Source: CAIUVD01 sp044338255
GTDB taxonomy: Bacteria > Planctomycetota > UBA11346
Direction: 5' to 3'
Assembly: GCA_044338255.1 (NCBI GenBank)
Contig: JBIILZ010000179.1
Coordinates: 1 to 5,561 of the forward strand
DNA length: 5,561 nucleotides
In this document: in pieces, positions 1 to 5,495 of the stretch
Layout of the letters: each line of letters begins with the position of its first letter
How positions within the stretch are numbered: position 1 is the stretch's first letter
The notes under the pieces: generated by a model
Told to the model about the DNA's origin: nothing
Seen by the model: only the letters and a program-made list of their open reading frames with translations
Database searches by the model: none
Translations under genes and position numbers: made by a program

Positions 1-60
1 CTCGCTCGCGCCACGTCGGCGTCGTAGTGATTTCTTCGCTGTTGGTGATGACTTCATGCG

Positions 61-90
61 CCCCTCCGGCTGGCCACTATGCCGGAGGGG
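61..90. repeat. Perfect 10-bp hairpin, 10-nt loop
   Basis: CCCCTCCGGC (61-70) and GCCGGAGGGG (81-90) are perfect inverted arms around a 10-nt loop. Neither strand has a T-run after the stem, so it is not a classical intrinsic terminator. It could be the 3' end structure of a gene lying left of the window or an extragenic palindrome. The rest of 1-125 shows nothing else that I can support. Confidence 0.6.
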
Positions 91-160
91 AGTGGGGATT
101 CATCGGGGCGTTATCGGAGGCTTACGTTCCACGCGTCCCCGGCCGCACAACACCTGCCTT

Positions 161-197
161 AAAAAAACGCACCCCACAGCCTGCGGCCGGGGGTGCG
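161..197 (-). terminator. Intrinsic terminator after the tRNA-Ser 3' fragment
   Basis: On the minus strand the 8-bp stem CGCACCCC/GGGGTGCG (plus-strand 168-175 and 190-197) encloses a 14-nt loop. It is followed directly by seven U residues (A161-A167 on the plus strand). This is a textbook rho-independent terminator. It would end any transcript that reads through the first terminator at 363-401. Confidence 0.8.
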
Positions 198-203
198 TGG
201 GAC

Positions 204-228
204 TGGCGGATGGTGAGGGATTCGAACC
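204..228 (-). pseudogene. tRNA-Ser 3'-end fragment
   Basis: The minus strand carries CCA (204-206), discriminator G, the 3' acceptor strand ACCATCC (208-214), and the T-loop with the 3' half of the T-stem. All are identical to the complete tRNA at 406-495. Immediately beyond 228 the match is lost. The 5' half of the T-stem would read CGCGG, which does not pair with CCCTC, and no 5' acceptor strand GGATGGT is present within tRNA distance. It is therefore a fragment, not a tRNA gene. Its origin could be a tandem duplication with decay, an integration-site duplication, or a repeat of the rtT type known downstream of E. coli tyrT. Confidence 0.7.
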
Positions 229-245
229 GCGAGGACGGCCGAAGA

Positions 246-265
246 GTGGCCACCTGCGTGGCCAC
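246..265. repeat. Hairpin of two GTGGCCAC palindromes
   Basis: GTGGCCAC occurs at 246-253 and 258-265, separated by CTGC. Because the 8-mer is itself palindromic, the pair is both a direct repeat and a perfect 8-bp hairpin with a 4-nt loop. It lies in the spacer between the two tRNA 3' ends. Its function is unknown. It could be an RNA stem in a read-through transcript or a two-site protein target. Confidence 0.5.
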
Positions 266-278
266 GTGCCGCCGGAGC

Positions 279-300
279 CCGCCCGCGTCCCTGCGGGCGG
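279..300. repeat. Perfect 8-bp GC hairpin
   Basis: CCGCCCGC (279-286) pairs perfectly with GCGGGCGG (293-300) around a 6-nt loop. There is no T-run on either side, so it is not called as a terminator. Together with the hairpin at 246-265 it makes the 172-bp spacer between the tRNA 3'-end copies highly structured. Confidence 0.5.
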
Positions 301-322
301 TGGGGTAAGTACCTTCGCCATG

Positions 323-410
323 CGCCAGTCCCCATCACCCCCGGCCGCACCTTACCCGTCTTAAAAACCATCACCCCCAGCCTGCGGGCCGGGGGTGATG
401 GGGACTGGCG
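323..410. repeat. 24-bp perfect inverted repeat spanning the terminator
   Basis: Arms 323-346 and 387-410 are perfectly complementary over 24 bp. With a one-base bulge the inner end adds GCA/TGC (347-349 with 383-385). The outer end extends imperfectly to about 312 and 421. The right arm includes the CCA end of the tRNA gene and most of the terminator stem, so 312-346 is an inverted partial copy of the tRNA 3' end and trailer. In minus-strand RNA this long stem would compete with the terminator hairpin at 363-401. Confidence 0.75.
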
Positions 411-430
411 GATGGTGAGGGATTCGAACC
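327..430 (-). repeat. Proximal copy of the tRNA-Ser 3'-end/terminator repeat
   Basis: This is the partner of 126-228. The shared order on the minus strand is: tRNA T-loop, acceptor strand and CCA, trailer, terminator hairpin, T-run, then a back-complementary arm. Here it belongs to the complete tRNA-Ser gene, so this copy is presumably the ancestral one. The poly-A block, the loop sequence around AGCCTGCGG, and CCCCGGCCGCA are all recognisably shared with the distal copy. Confidence 0.7.
363..401 (-). terminator. Intrinsic terminator of the tRNA-Ser gene
   Basis: On the minus strand an 11-bp perfect stem (CCATCACCCCC, plus-strand 368-378, with GGGGGTGATGG, 391-401) encloses a 12-nt loop. It is followed by five U residues (A363-A367). 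It starts only a few bases beyond the tRNA CCA end (406), so the primary transcript would need 3' trimming of a short hairpin trailer. Confidence 0.85.
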
Positions 431-495
431 CCCGGGACCCTTTCGGGCCCGTCTGTTTAGTAAACAGGTGCTATAGACCGCTCAGCCAACCATCC
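406..495 (-). tRNA. tRNA-Ser, anticodon ACU (unusual)
   Basis: A class II tRNA of 90 nt including an encoded CCA. The acceptor stem GGATGGT/ACCATCC is perfect. The D-stem GCT/AGC is 3 bp, as in serine tRNAs, and the D-loop carries GAGCGG. The T-loop is TTCGAAT on a GGGGG/CCCTC stem with one G-U pair. The long variable arm (GGGCCC-GAAA-GGGTCCC, one bulged T) and discriminator G73 both point to serine rather than leucine, which has A73. The anticodon loop is TTACTAA, giving anticodon ACU at plus-strand 459-461. The usual bacterial isoacceptor for AGU/AGC has GCU. The top of the anticodon stem has a C27-A43 mismatch. It could be a functional variant, a decaying duplicate, or an error in the sequence. 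It is transcribed away from putA and followed by an intrinsic terminator. Confidence 0.85.
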
Positions 496-534
496 TCGTC
501 AGTAAGCGTTGGGCAGGATCCAGGTGAGCAGGTA

Positions 535-563
535 AGTGCAAGTCATGGAATCTCCGCTTTCAA
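535..563 (-). promoter_or_regulatory. Possible sigma70 promoter for tRNA-Ser
   Basis: On the minus strand TTGAAA (plus-strand 558-563) matches the -35 consensus at five of six bases. Seventeen bases on is TGCACT (535-540), a poor -10 hexamer with three of six matches. Initiation near 528 would give a leader of about 33 nt before the tRNA 5' end at 495, a normal length for RNase P processing. The weak -10 makes this tentative. The rest of the 496-650 gap shows no further clear signal for either the tRNA or putA. Confidence 0.25.
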
Positions 564-650
564 GGGGACCGTAGTCATACGTGGAGCACGATCCCGGGGA
601 GCTGCCGGCGCGTAGTAGCATTCATCCCCGCCTTGGCCTACACTGATCGC

Positions 651-3611
651 ATGGAAGCGCGTATCCAGACTATCGGGCAAGCATTGTTTTCCGCCGTTGC
701 GGCGGCGGCGCCGACGCCCTTGTCGCGCTCGTGGCTGCATGACCGCGGCATGGCCTGGACGATGGCGGATCCGGTGCTGCAACGGCAGCTGTTCCTGTTC
801 ATCGATGCCCTGCCGGGAATCCGCAGCGACACCGCCATCGTGGCGCAGCTGCATGAGTACCTCGCGCCCGTGGCCGGACACTTGCCGTGGCTGGCGCGAC
901 GGTTGCTGGCGTCGAGCCGGCAGGCGCCGCCGGAAGTCGTGGCCACGGCGGTACGACTGGCTGCCCATGAGCTGGCCGGACGCTTCATGCTCGGCAGCGA
1001 CCCGCAGCTGATCGCGGCGCATATCAGTCGGCTGCACCAACGCGGGCGGGCCTTTACCGTCGATTGGCTGGGCGAGACGGTGCTCACCGAGGCCGAGGCG
1101 GATGCCTACCAACAGGCTTACCTGCGGCTGATTCCGGTGCTGGCGAGGACGGTGGCGGCCTGGTCCGGCTCATCAGCGGCAGCGCACCAGCCAGCGGCAC
1201 CGCACCAGCCAGCGGCAGCGCACCAGCCAGCGGCACCGCATCTGAATGTCAGCATCAAGCTCTCGGCGCTGACCAGCCGCTTCGAGCCGGCGGATGTCGA
1301 GGGCACCAGCGCTGCCGTGTGCGCGCGCCTGAGGCCGATTCTGCGCGCGGTGCGCGCGGCCGGGGGCGTGGTTAACATCGACATGGAGCACCATCAGTTC
1401 CGCGATGCGACCTTGCGTATCGTCAGCGCCGTGGCCTTGGAAGACGAATTCCGCACCTGGGATGGCCTGGGCATCGCGGTACAGGCCTACTTGCGCTCGT
1501 GTGCCGATGATCTCGCGGCGCTGCTGCGGGTGGTGCGTCAGCGCGGGGCGCCGTTGCGCGTGCGCTTGGTAAAGGGGGCCTATTGGGATCATGAGCAGGC
1601 CATCGCTGCCCAGCGCGATTGGCCGCTGCCGGTGTTCCGCCACAAGGCCGCGACCGACGCCAATTTCGAGGCTCAGACCCGCTTCCTGCTGCACCATCAT
1701 CGTGAGCTGCTGCCGGCCATCGCTGGGCACAATGTGCGCTCGCTGGCGCATGCCCTGGCGCTGCGCGAGGAGCTTGGCATTCCGCCGGCGGCGGTCGAGT
1801 TCCAGTTGCTGCACGGCATGGCCGACGCCCTGCAACAGGCCCTGGTGGATCGCGGCGAACGTGTGCGCGTCTACTGCCCGGTGGGCGAGCTGCTGCCGGG
1901 CATCGCCTACCTCGTGCGGCGATTGCTGGAGAACACCTCCAACCAGGGATTCGTGCGCGCTGGATTTCTCGAACATCGTCGCCCACAGGAGCTGCTCATG
2001 GCACCGCTCGTCCCTCCCGTGGCGGTGGCCGTTCGGCCACCGTTCAGCAATCATCCCCCGGCTGACTTCAGTCGTGAGGAGCACCGCCAAGCGATGCACG
2101 AGGCCCTCGCTGCCCGCGACGCGCTGGGGCCGACGTGGTGTCCTCTGGTCATCGACGGCGTCGAACTGCAGCGTTCCGAGGTCCTCGTCTCGGAGGATCC
2201 GTCCTGTCGCGCGCGCATCGTCGGACGGGCATCGGCGGCGAGCGCGGCCGATGCCCGACGGGCACTGGCGGCAGCGGCAGCGGCGCTGCCGTCGTGGCGC
2301 GATACGCCATGGGCGGTGCGCATCAGCTGCCTGCGGGCGGCGGCCGAGAGCCTCGCCGGCGAGCGTTGGCAACTGTCGGCACTGCTGGTGCGCGAGGTCG
2401 GCAAAAGCTGGCGCGAGGCCGATGGCGAAGTCTGCGAGATGATCGATTTCTGCCGCTATTACGCGTGGCAGGCCGAACGTCTGGCGGCGGGTGTGCGCGT
2501 CGACGTGGCGGGTGAGATCAACGACACCATCTATGAGGCGCGGGGGGTGACGGTGGTCATCGCGCCGTGGAATTTCCCCTTGGCGATCCTCGGCGGCATG
2601 GCGGTCGCCGCCCTCGTCACCGGCAATCCGGTGATCCTCAAGCCTGCCGAACAGGCCCCGATCATCGCCGCCGAACTCTTTCGGCATCTGCGTGCCGCCG
2701 GCATTCCCGCCAGCGTCTTGCACTACCTGCCCGGCGATGGCGAGGTCGTCGGGCCGGTCCTCGTCGAGCATCCGGCGACGGCGCTGATCGCCTTCACCGG
2801 CTCGCGTGCGGTCGGCCTCGGCCTCAACCAGCAGGCGGCGCGGGCCTTGGCCGAGCGTGAGCAGGTGGTGCGGGTGATCGCTGAAATGGGTGGCAAAAAT
2901 GCCATCATCGTCGATGCCAGTGCCGACCTCGACGAGGCCGTCGCCGGCGTGGTCGCCAGCGCCTTCGGCTATCAGGGGCAGAAGTGCTCGGCCTGCTCGC
3001 GGGTGATCGTCGATCAGACCTGCGTCGCGGCCTTCACCGCCCGCTTCATCGCCGCCGTGCAGGCCCTCGTCCTGGGGCCCGCTGATCATCCGGGGCAGCG
3101 GCTCGGGCCGGTGATCGACGAGGCCGCGCGCCTGCGCCTTGAGGGGCAGCTCGCCGAGTTGCGGCGCACGCACCATCTCGCCTATGCCGGCGATGCCTCG
3201 GCGTCAGCAGCGCAGGGGAGCTTCGTTGCCCCGCACATCTTCACCGACGTCGATCCGACCTCGGCGTTGGCCCAGGAGGAACTCTTCGGGCCGGTGGTAG
3301 CGGTAATCACCGCCCGCGATCTCGAGCACGCGCTGGAGATCGCCAATGGCACCCGCTACGCGCTGACCGGGGGCTGCTTCGCGCGTTCGCCGGCGGTGCT
3401 GGCGCGCGTGCGGCGGGAGTTCCGCGTCGGCAATCTCTACCTCAATCGCGGTATCACCGGCGCGCTGGTGCAGCGTCAGCCCTTCGGTGGCTTCAAGCTC
3501 TCAGGCATCGGCTCAAAGGCCGGCGGCCCGGATTATCTGCAGCAATTCACCGTGCCGCGCACGCTGACCGAGAACACCCTGCGCCACGGCATGGTCAGCG
3601 AACGCGAATAG
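651..3611 (+). CDS. putA: Bifunctional proline dehydrogenase / L-glutamate gamma-semialdehyde dehydrogenase (minimal type A PutA)
   Basis: Oxidises L-proline to pyrroline-5-carboxylate on FAD, passing electrons to membrane quinone. It then oxidises glutamate semialdehyde to glutamate with NAD+. The 986-residue protein has an N-terminal arm/helical region (about 1-175), a His/Gln/Pro/Ala repeat (176-197), the proline dehydrogenase barrel (about 198-440: SIKLSAL, VKGAYWD at 307-313, YCPVGE with Tyr408, RRLLENTSN with Arg423-Arg424) and the aldehyde dehydrogenase domain (about 486-965). The latter shows APWNFP 638-643, KPAE 664-667, FTGS 715-718, EMGGKN with Glu745, catalytic Cys779 in GQKCSACS, and PFGGF 944-948. 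Tyr408 to Arg423 has the same spacing as E. coli PutA Tyr540 to Arg555. The length fits type A PutA (about 1000 residues). There is no N-terminal ribbon-helix-helix domain, so it should not repress its own gene as E. coli PutA does. ATG 651 is preferred over an in-frame TTG at 633. Neither has a clear Shine-Dalgarno. All key residues seem present. Confidence 0.96.
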   Translation: MEARIQTIGQALFSAVAAAAPTPLSRSWLHDRGMAWTMADPVLQRQLFLFIDALPGIRSDTAIVAQLHEYLAPVAGHLPWLARRLLASSRQAPPEVVATAVRLAAHELAGRFMLGSDPQLIAAHISRLHQRGRAFTVDWLGETVLTEAEADAYQQAYLRLIPVLARTVAAWSGSSAAAHQPAAPHQPAAAHQPAAPHLNVSIKLSALTSRFEPADVEGTSAAVCARLRPILRAVRAAGGVVNIDMEHHQFRDATLRIVSAVALEDEFRTWDGLGIAVQAYLRSCADDLAALLRVVRQRGAPLRVRLVKGAYWDHEQAIAAQRDWPLPVFRHKAATDANFEAQTRFLLHHHRELLPAIAGHNVRSLAHALALREELGIPPAAVEFQLLHGMADALQQALVDRGERVRVYCPVGELLPGIAYLVRRLLENTSNQGFVRAGFLEHRRPQELLMAPLVPPVAVAVRPPFSNHPPADFSREEHRQAMHEALAARDALGPTWCPLVIDGVELQRSEVLVSEDPSCRARIVGRASAASAADARRALAAAAAALPSWRDTPWAVRISCLRAAAESLAGERWQLSALLVREVGKSWREADGEVCEMIDFCRYYAWQAERLAAGVRVDVAGEINDTIYEARGVTVVIAPWNFPLAILGGMAVAALVTGNPVILKPAEQAPIIAAELFRHLRAAGIPASVLHYLPGDGEVVGPVLVEHPATALIAFTGSRAVGLGLNQQAARALAEREQVVRVIAEMGGKNAIIVDASADLDEAVAGVVASAFGYQGQKCSACSRVIVDQTCVAAFTARFIAAVQALVLGPADHPGQRLGPVIDEAARLRLEGQLAELRRTHHLAYAGDASASAAQGSFVAPHIFTDVDPTSALAQEELFGPVVAVITARDLEHALEIANGTRYALTGGCFARSPAVLARVRREFRVGNLYLNRGITGALVQRQPFGGFKLSGIGSKAGGPDYLQQFTVPRTLTENTLRHGMVSERE
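1176..1240 (+). repeat. In-frame 18-bp tandem repeat inside putA
   Basis: Three full 18-bp units (1176-1193, 1194-1211, 1212-1229) and an 11-bp partial unit (1230-1240) follow the pattern GCGGCA-S-CGCACCAGCCA. The seventh base alternates G, C, G, C, so the higher-order unit is 36 bp. They encode Ala-Ala-(Ala/Pro)-His-Gln-Pro repeats at PutA residues 176-197, immediately before the first strand of the proline dehydrogenase barrel. Gain or loss of a unit keeps the reading frame. Confidence 0.95.
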
Positions 3612-3685
3612 CTATGTGCTACGTGGTAGATCGCGCCTGGAGTTGCCTGTCCGGGCGCGGGGACTAGCCTGCCCGCCCCTCGACT

Positions 3686-3689
3686 GGAG
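3686..3689 (+). promoter_or_regulatory. Ribosome binding site of ilvD
   Basis: GGAG sits six bases before the ATG at 3696 and supports that start. The 84-bp gap between putA and ilvD (3612-3695) is GC-rich. It has no convincing terminator or promoter: only a five-base CGGGC/GCCCG pairing and hexamers that match consensus poorly. Read-through from putA is therefore possible. Confidence 0.6.
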
Positions 3690-3695
3690 CTGGCC

Positions 3696-5381
3696 ATGGC
3701 CTCGACCCGTAATCCCCGTTCGCGCATTACTACCGGGGGCATGCAACGCTCGCCGAATCGCGCCATGCTGCGCGCCGTCGGCTTCGCCGATGATGATTTC
3801 AGCAAGCCGATGATCGGGGTCGCGTCGCTGTGGAGCGAGGTCACGCCCTGCAACGCGCACCTCGACATCCTCGCCGACAAGGCCACCCAGGGCATTCGCA
3901 CCGCCAACGGCGTGCCCCAGCGCTTCGGCGTGCCCACCGCCACCGACGGCATTCTCATGGGCCATAAAGGCATGCGCTACTCGCTGGTGTCGCGCGAAGT
4001 GATCGCCGATGCGATCGAGGTTTGCGCCGGGGGCATGAACCACGACGGCATCCTCGCCGTCGGCGGCTGCGACAAGAACATGCCCGGCTGCGTCATGGCC
4101 ATGGTGCGCATGAACGTGCCTTCGATCTTCGTTTACGGCGGCTCGATCCTGCCGGGCATGACCGCTGATGGCGAAGAAGTCGACATCGTCTCGATCTTCG
4201 AAGCCGTGGGTAAGAACCAGGCCGGCAAGCTCGATGAAATCGGCGTCATGGCGGTCGAGAACGAGGCCTGCCCTGGCGTCGGTTCGTGCGGCGGCATGTA
4301 CACCGCCAACACCATGAGCTCGGCCATCGAAGCCATGGGTATGAGCCTGCCCTACGATGCCAGCCACCCGGCGGTCTCGGCGGCCAAGGAGCGCGAGGCC
4401 TTCCTCGCCGGCAAGTGCCTGGTCAACCTCATCGAGAAGGACATCAAGCCGCGCGACATCGTCACCCGCAAATCCCTCGAGAATGCCTACACCGTGGTCA
4501 TCGCCCTGGGCGGCTCGACCAATGCCGTGCTGCATTTTATGGCCATCGCCAAGGAGGCCGAGCTCGACTGGAGCTACGCCGACTTCGATCGCATCGGCGC
4601 GAAGACGCCGTGGATCGCCGACATGAAGCCGGGTGGCCGTTATGCGATGCATGAGCTGCACAAGGTCGGCGGCACGCCGGCGGTGATGAAGGCCCTGCTC
4701 GAAGCCGGCTTCCTGCACGGCGACTGCCTGACCGTCACCGGTCAGACCATCGCCGAGAACCTCAAGGATGTGCGCTCGGTCTACGCCCGCGTGCAGAACG
4801 TGGTCAAGCCCATCGACAAGCCGTTGTTCCCCACCGGGCACATCGTGATTATGCGCGGCAACCTCGCTCCCGAGGGCGCCGTGGCCAAGATCGCCGGCCT
4901 GAAGAAGATCGTCATCACCGGCCCGGCGCGGGTCTTCGATGGCGAAGAAGCCGCCTTCCAGGCGATCTCCGAGCGCAAGATCGTTGCCGGCGACGTCCTC
5001 GTGCTGCGCGGCGAAGGCCCCAAGGGCGCGCCCGGCATGCCTGAGATGCTCTCGGTCACCGCCGCCCTCGTCGGCCAGGGTCTTGGCGAAAGCGTCGGCC
5101 TGATCACCGACGGCCGTTTCAGCGGCGGCACGCACGGGCTGGTGGTCGGCCACGTGGCTCCCGAAGCCTACGCCGGCGGTCCGATCGGGCTGCTGCGCGA
5201 AGGCGACATCATCACCATCGATGCCCCTGCGAAGACGCTCTCGGTGGCCTTGTCCGATGCCGAACTGGCCGCCCGCAAAGCCGTCTGGAAGCAACCGGAT
5301 CTGAAGGTCACGCGTGGCGTCCTGGCGAAGTACGCACGACTCGTCGGGTCGGCTGCCGACGGCGCCACAACCGCCCGCTGA
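3696..5381 (+). CDS. ilvD: Dihydroxy-acid dehydratase
   Basis: Converts 2,3-dihydroxy-isovalerate and 2,3-dihydroxy-3-methylvalerate to the 2-oxoacids that become valine/leucine and isoleucine. It is a cytoplasmic iron-sulfur and Mg2+ enzyme. The 561-residue protein matches the IlvD/Edd family from end to end: SPNRAMLRAVG near the start, VTPCNAH with Cys52, GGCDKNMPGC with Cys125 and the following Asp126-Lys127, CPGVGSCGGMYTANTM with Cys198, and DGRFSGGTHG with Ser476, the likely catalytic base. The three cluster cysteines are evenly spaced (52, 125, 198), as in the plant and cyanobacterial [2Fe-2S] enzymes. The protein is shorter than E. coli IlvD (616 residues), which carries a [4Fe-4S] cluster. 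From this I infer a [2Fe-2S] type, usually more oxygen-tolerant. The start is supported by GGAG at 3686-3689. No other ilv gene is in the window. The TGA stop overlaps the left arm of the palindrome at 5377-5487. Confidence 0.97.
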   Translation: MASTRNPRSRITTGGMQRSPNRAMLRAVGFADDDFSKPMIGVASLWSEVTPCNAHLDILADKATQGIRTANGVPQRFGVPTATDGILMGHKGMRYSLVSREVIADAIEVCAGGMNHDGILAVGGCDKNMPGCVMAMVRMNVPSIFVYGGSILPGMTADGEEVDIVSIFEAVGKNQAGKLDEIGVMAVENEACPGVGSCGGMYTANTMSSAIEAMGMSLPYDASHPAVSAAKEREAFLAGKCLVNLIEKDIKPRDIVTRKSLENAYTVVIALGGSTNAVLHFMAIAKEAELDWSYADFDRIGAKTPWIADMKPGGRYAMHELHKVGGTPAVMKALLEAGFLHGDCLTVTGQTIAENLKDVRSVYARVQNVVKPIDKPLFPTGHIVIMRGNLAPEGAVAKIAGLKKIVITGPARVFDGEEAAFQAISERKIVAGDVLVLRGEGPKGAPGMPEMLSVTAALVGQGLGESVGLITDGRFSGGTHGLVVGHVAPEAYAGGPIGLLREGDIITIDAPAKTLSVALSDAELAARKAVWKQPDLKVTRGVLAKYARLVGSAADGATTAR

Positions 5382-5487
5382 AAAGCGCAGCTGCGGCACA
5401 TCTGCGGCGTTGCACGAGACTCGACATGGCGCTGCCATGCCATCGCCTCGTGCGCCTTGCAGCTGGGCCACAGCTGCGCTTTTCAGC
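5377..5487. repeat. Long imperfect palindrome at the ilvD 3' end
   Basis: Outer arms 5377-5393 and 5471-5487 pair perfectly over 17 bp. After one C-A mismatch, GGC/GCC (5395-5397, 5467-5469) continues the stem. Further inward are CTGC/GCAG (5402-5405, 5459-5462), GGC/GCC (5406-5408, 5454-5456), GCACGAG/CTCGTGC (5412-5418, 5447-5453), and an inner hairpin CATGGC-GCT-GCCATG (5425-5439). About 40 bp can pair in all. The arms read AAAA-GCGCAGCTG and CAGCTGCGC-TTTT, so transcription from either side would meet a stem followed by U4. It could act as a weak bidirectional terminator. It could also be a non-autonomous mobile or extragenic palindromic repeat. Confidence 0.75.
5391..5456. repeat. 66-bp direct repeat, copy 1
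   Basis: Runs from CTGCGGCACATCTGCGGCG to CGCCTCGTGCGCC inside the palindrome at 5377-5487. It matches 5496-5561 at 65 of 66 positions (A5442 against G5547). Offset between copies is 105 bp. Confidence 0.95.
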
Positions 5488-5495
5488 ATACTGTT

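Larger units (their letters stand above)
126..228 (-). repeat. Distal copy of the tRNA-Ser 3'-end/terminator repeat
   Basis: This roughly 103-nt block is a diverged copy of 327-430. Read on the minus strand it contains the last 25 nt of the tRNA-Ser gene, a trailer, an intrinsic terminator, and then an arm (126-147) that can pair back to 182-203 with three non-Watson-Crick positions. The 30 bases 199-228 are identical to 401-430, which gives a repeat period of 202 bp. Identity stops abruptly at the T-stem. The differences between copies in the hairpin stems are mostly compensated, so the fold appears retained. Confidence 0.75.

Noticed and set aside
1..27. Possible 3' end of a plus-strand gene (LARATSAS then TAG)
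   Set aside because: Eight codons are too few to separate a true gene end from a chance frame. It fits the hairpin at 61-90 but cannot be supported.
204..327. A second full tRNA gene in the spacer, on either strand
   Set aside because: No 5' acceptor strand matches ACCATCC on the minus strand or GCCATGC on the plus strand, and the T-stem does not pair at 229-233.
27..374. Several short open frames on both strands
   Set aside because: They run through terminators, hairpins and the tRNA fragment. Their Pro/Arg/Gly-rich translations reflect base composition only.
412..615. 67-codon plus-strand open frame
   Set aside because: It crosses the tRNA-Ser gene in antisense and has no ribosome binding site or recognisable content.
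633..651. Sigma54-like promoter (TTGGCC then GATCGC) or sigma70 -10 (TACACT) for putA
   Set aside because: The GG and GC doublets are one base too far apart for sigma54. The TACACT box has no -35 partner and lies too close to the start codon.
1173..3176. 667-codon open frame on the minus strand inside putA
   Set aside because: Shadow of putA. No domain is recognisable and the sense strand has intact PutA motifs throughout.
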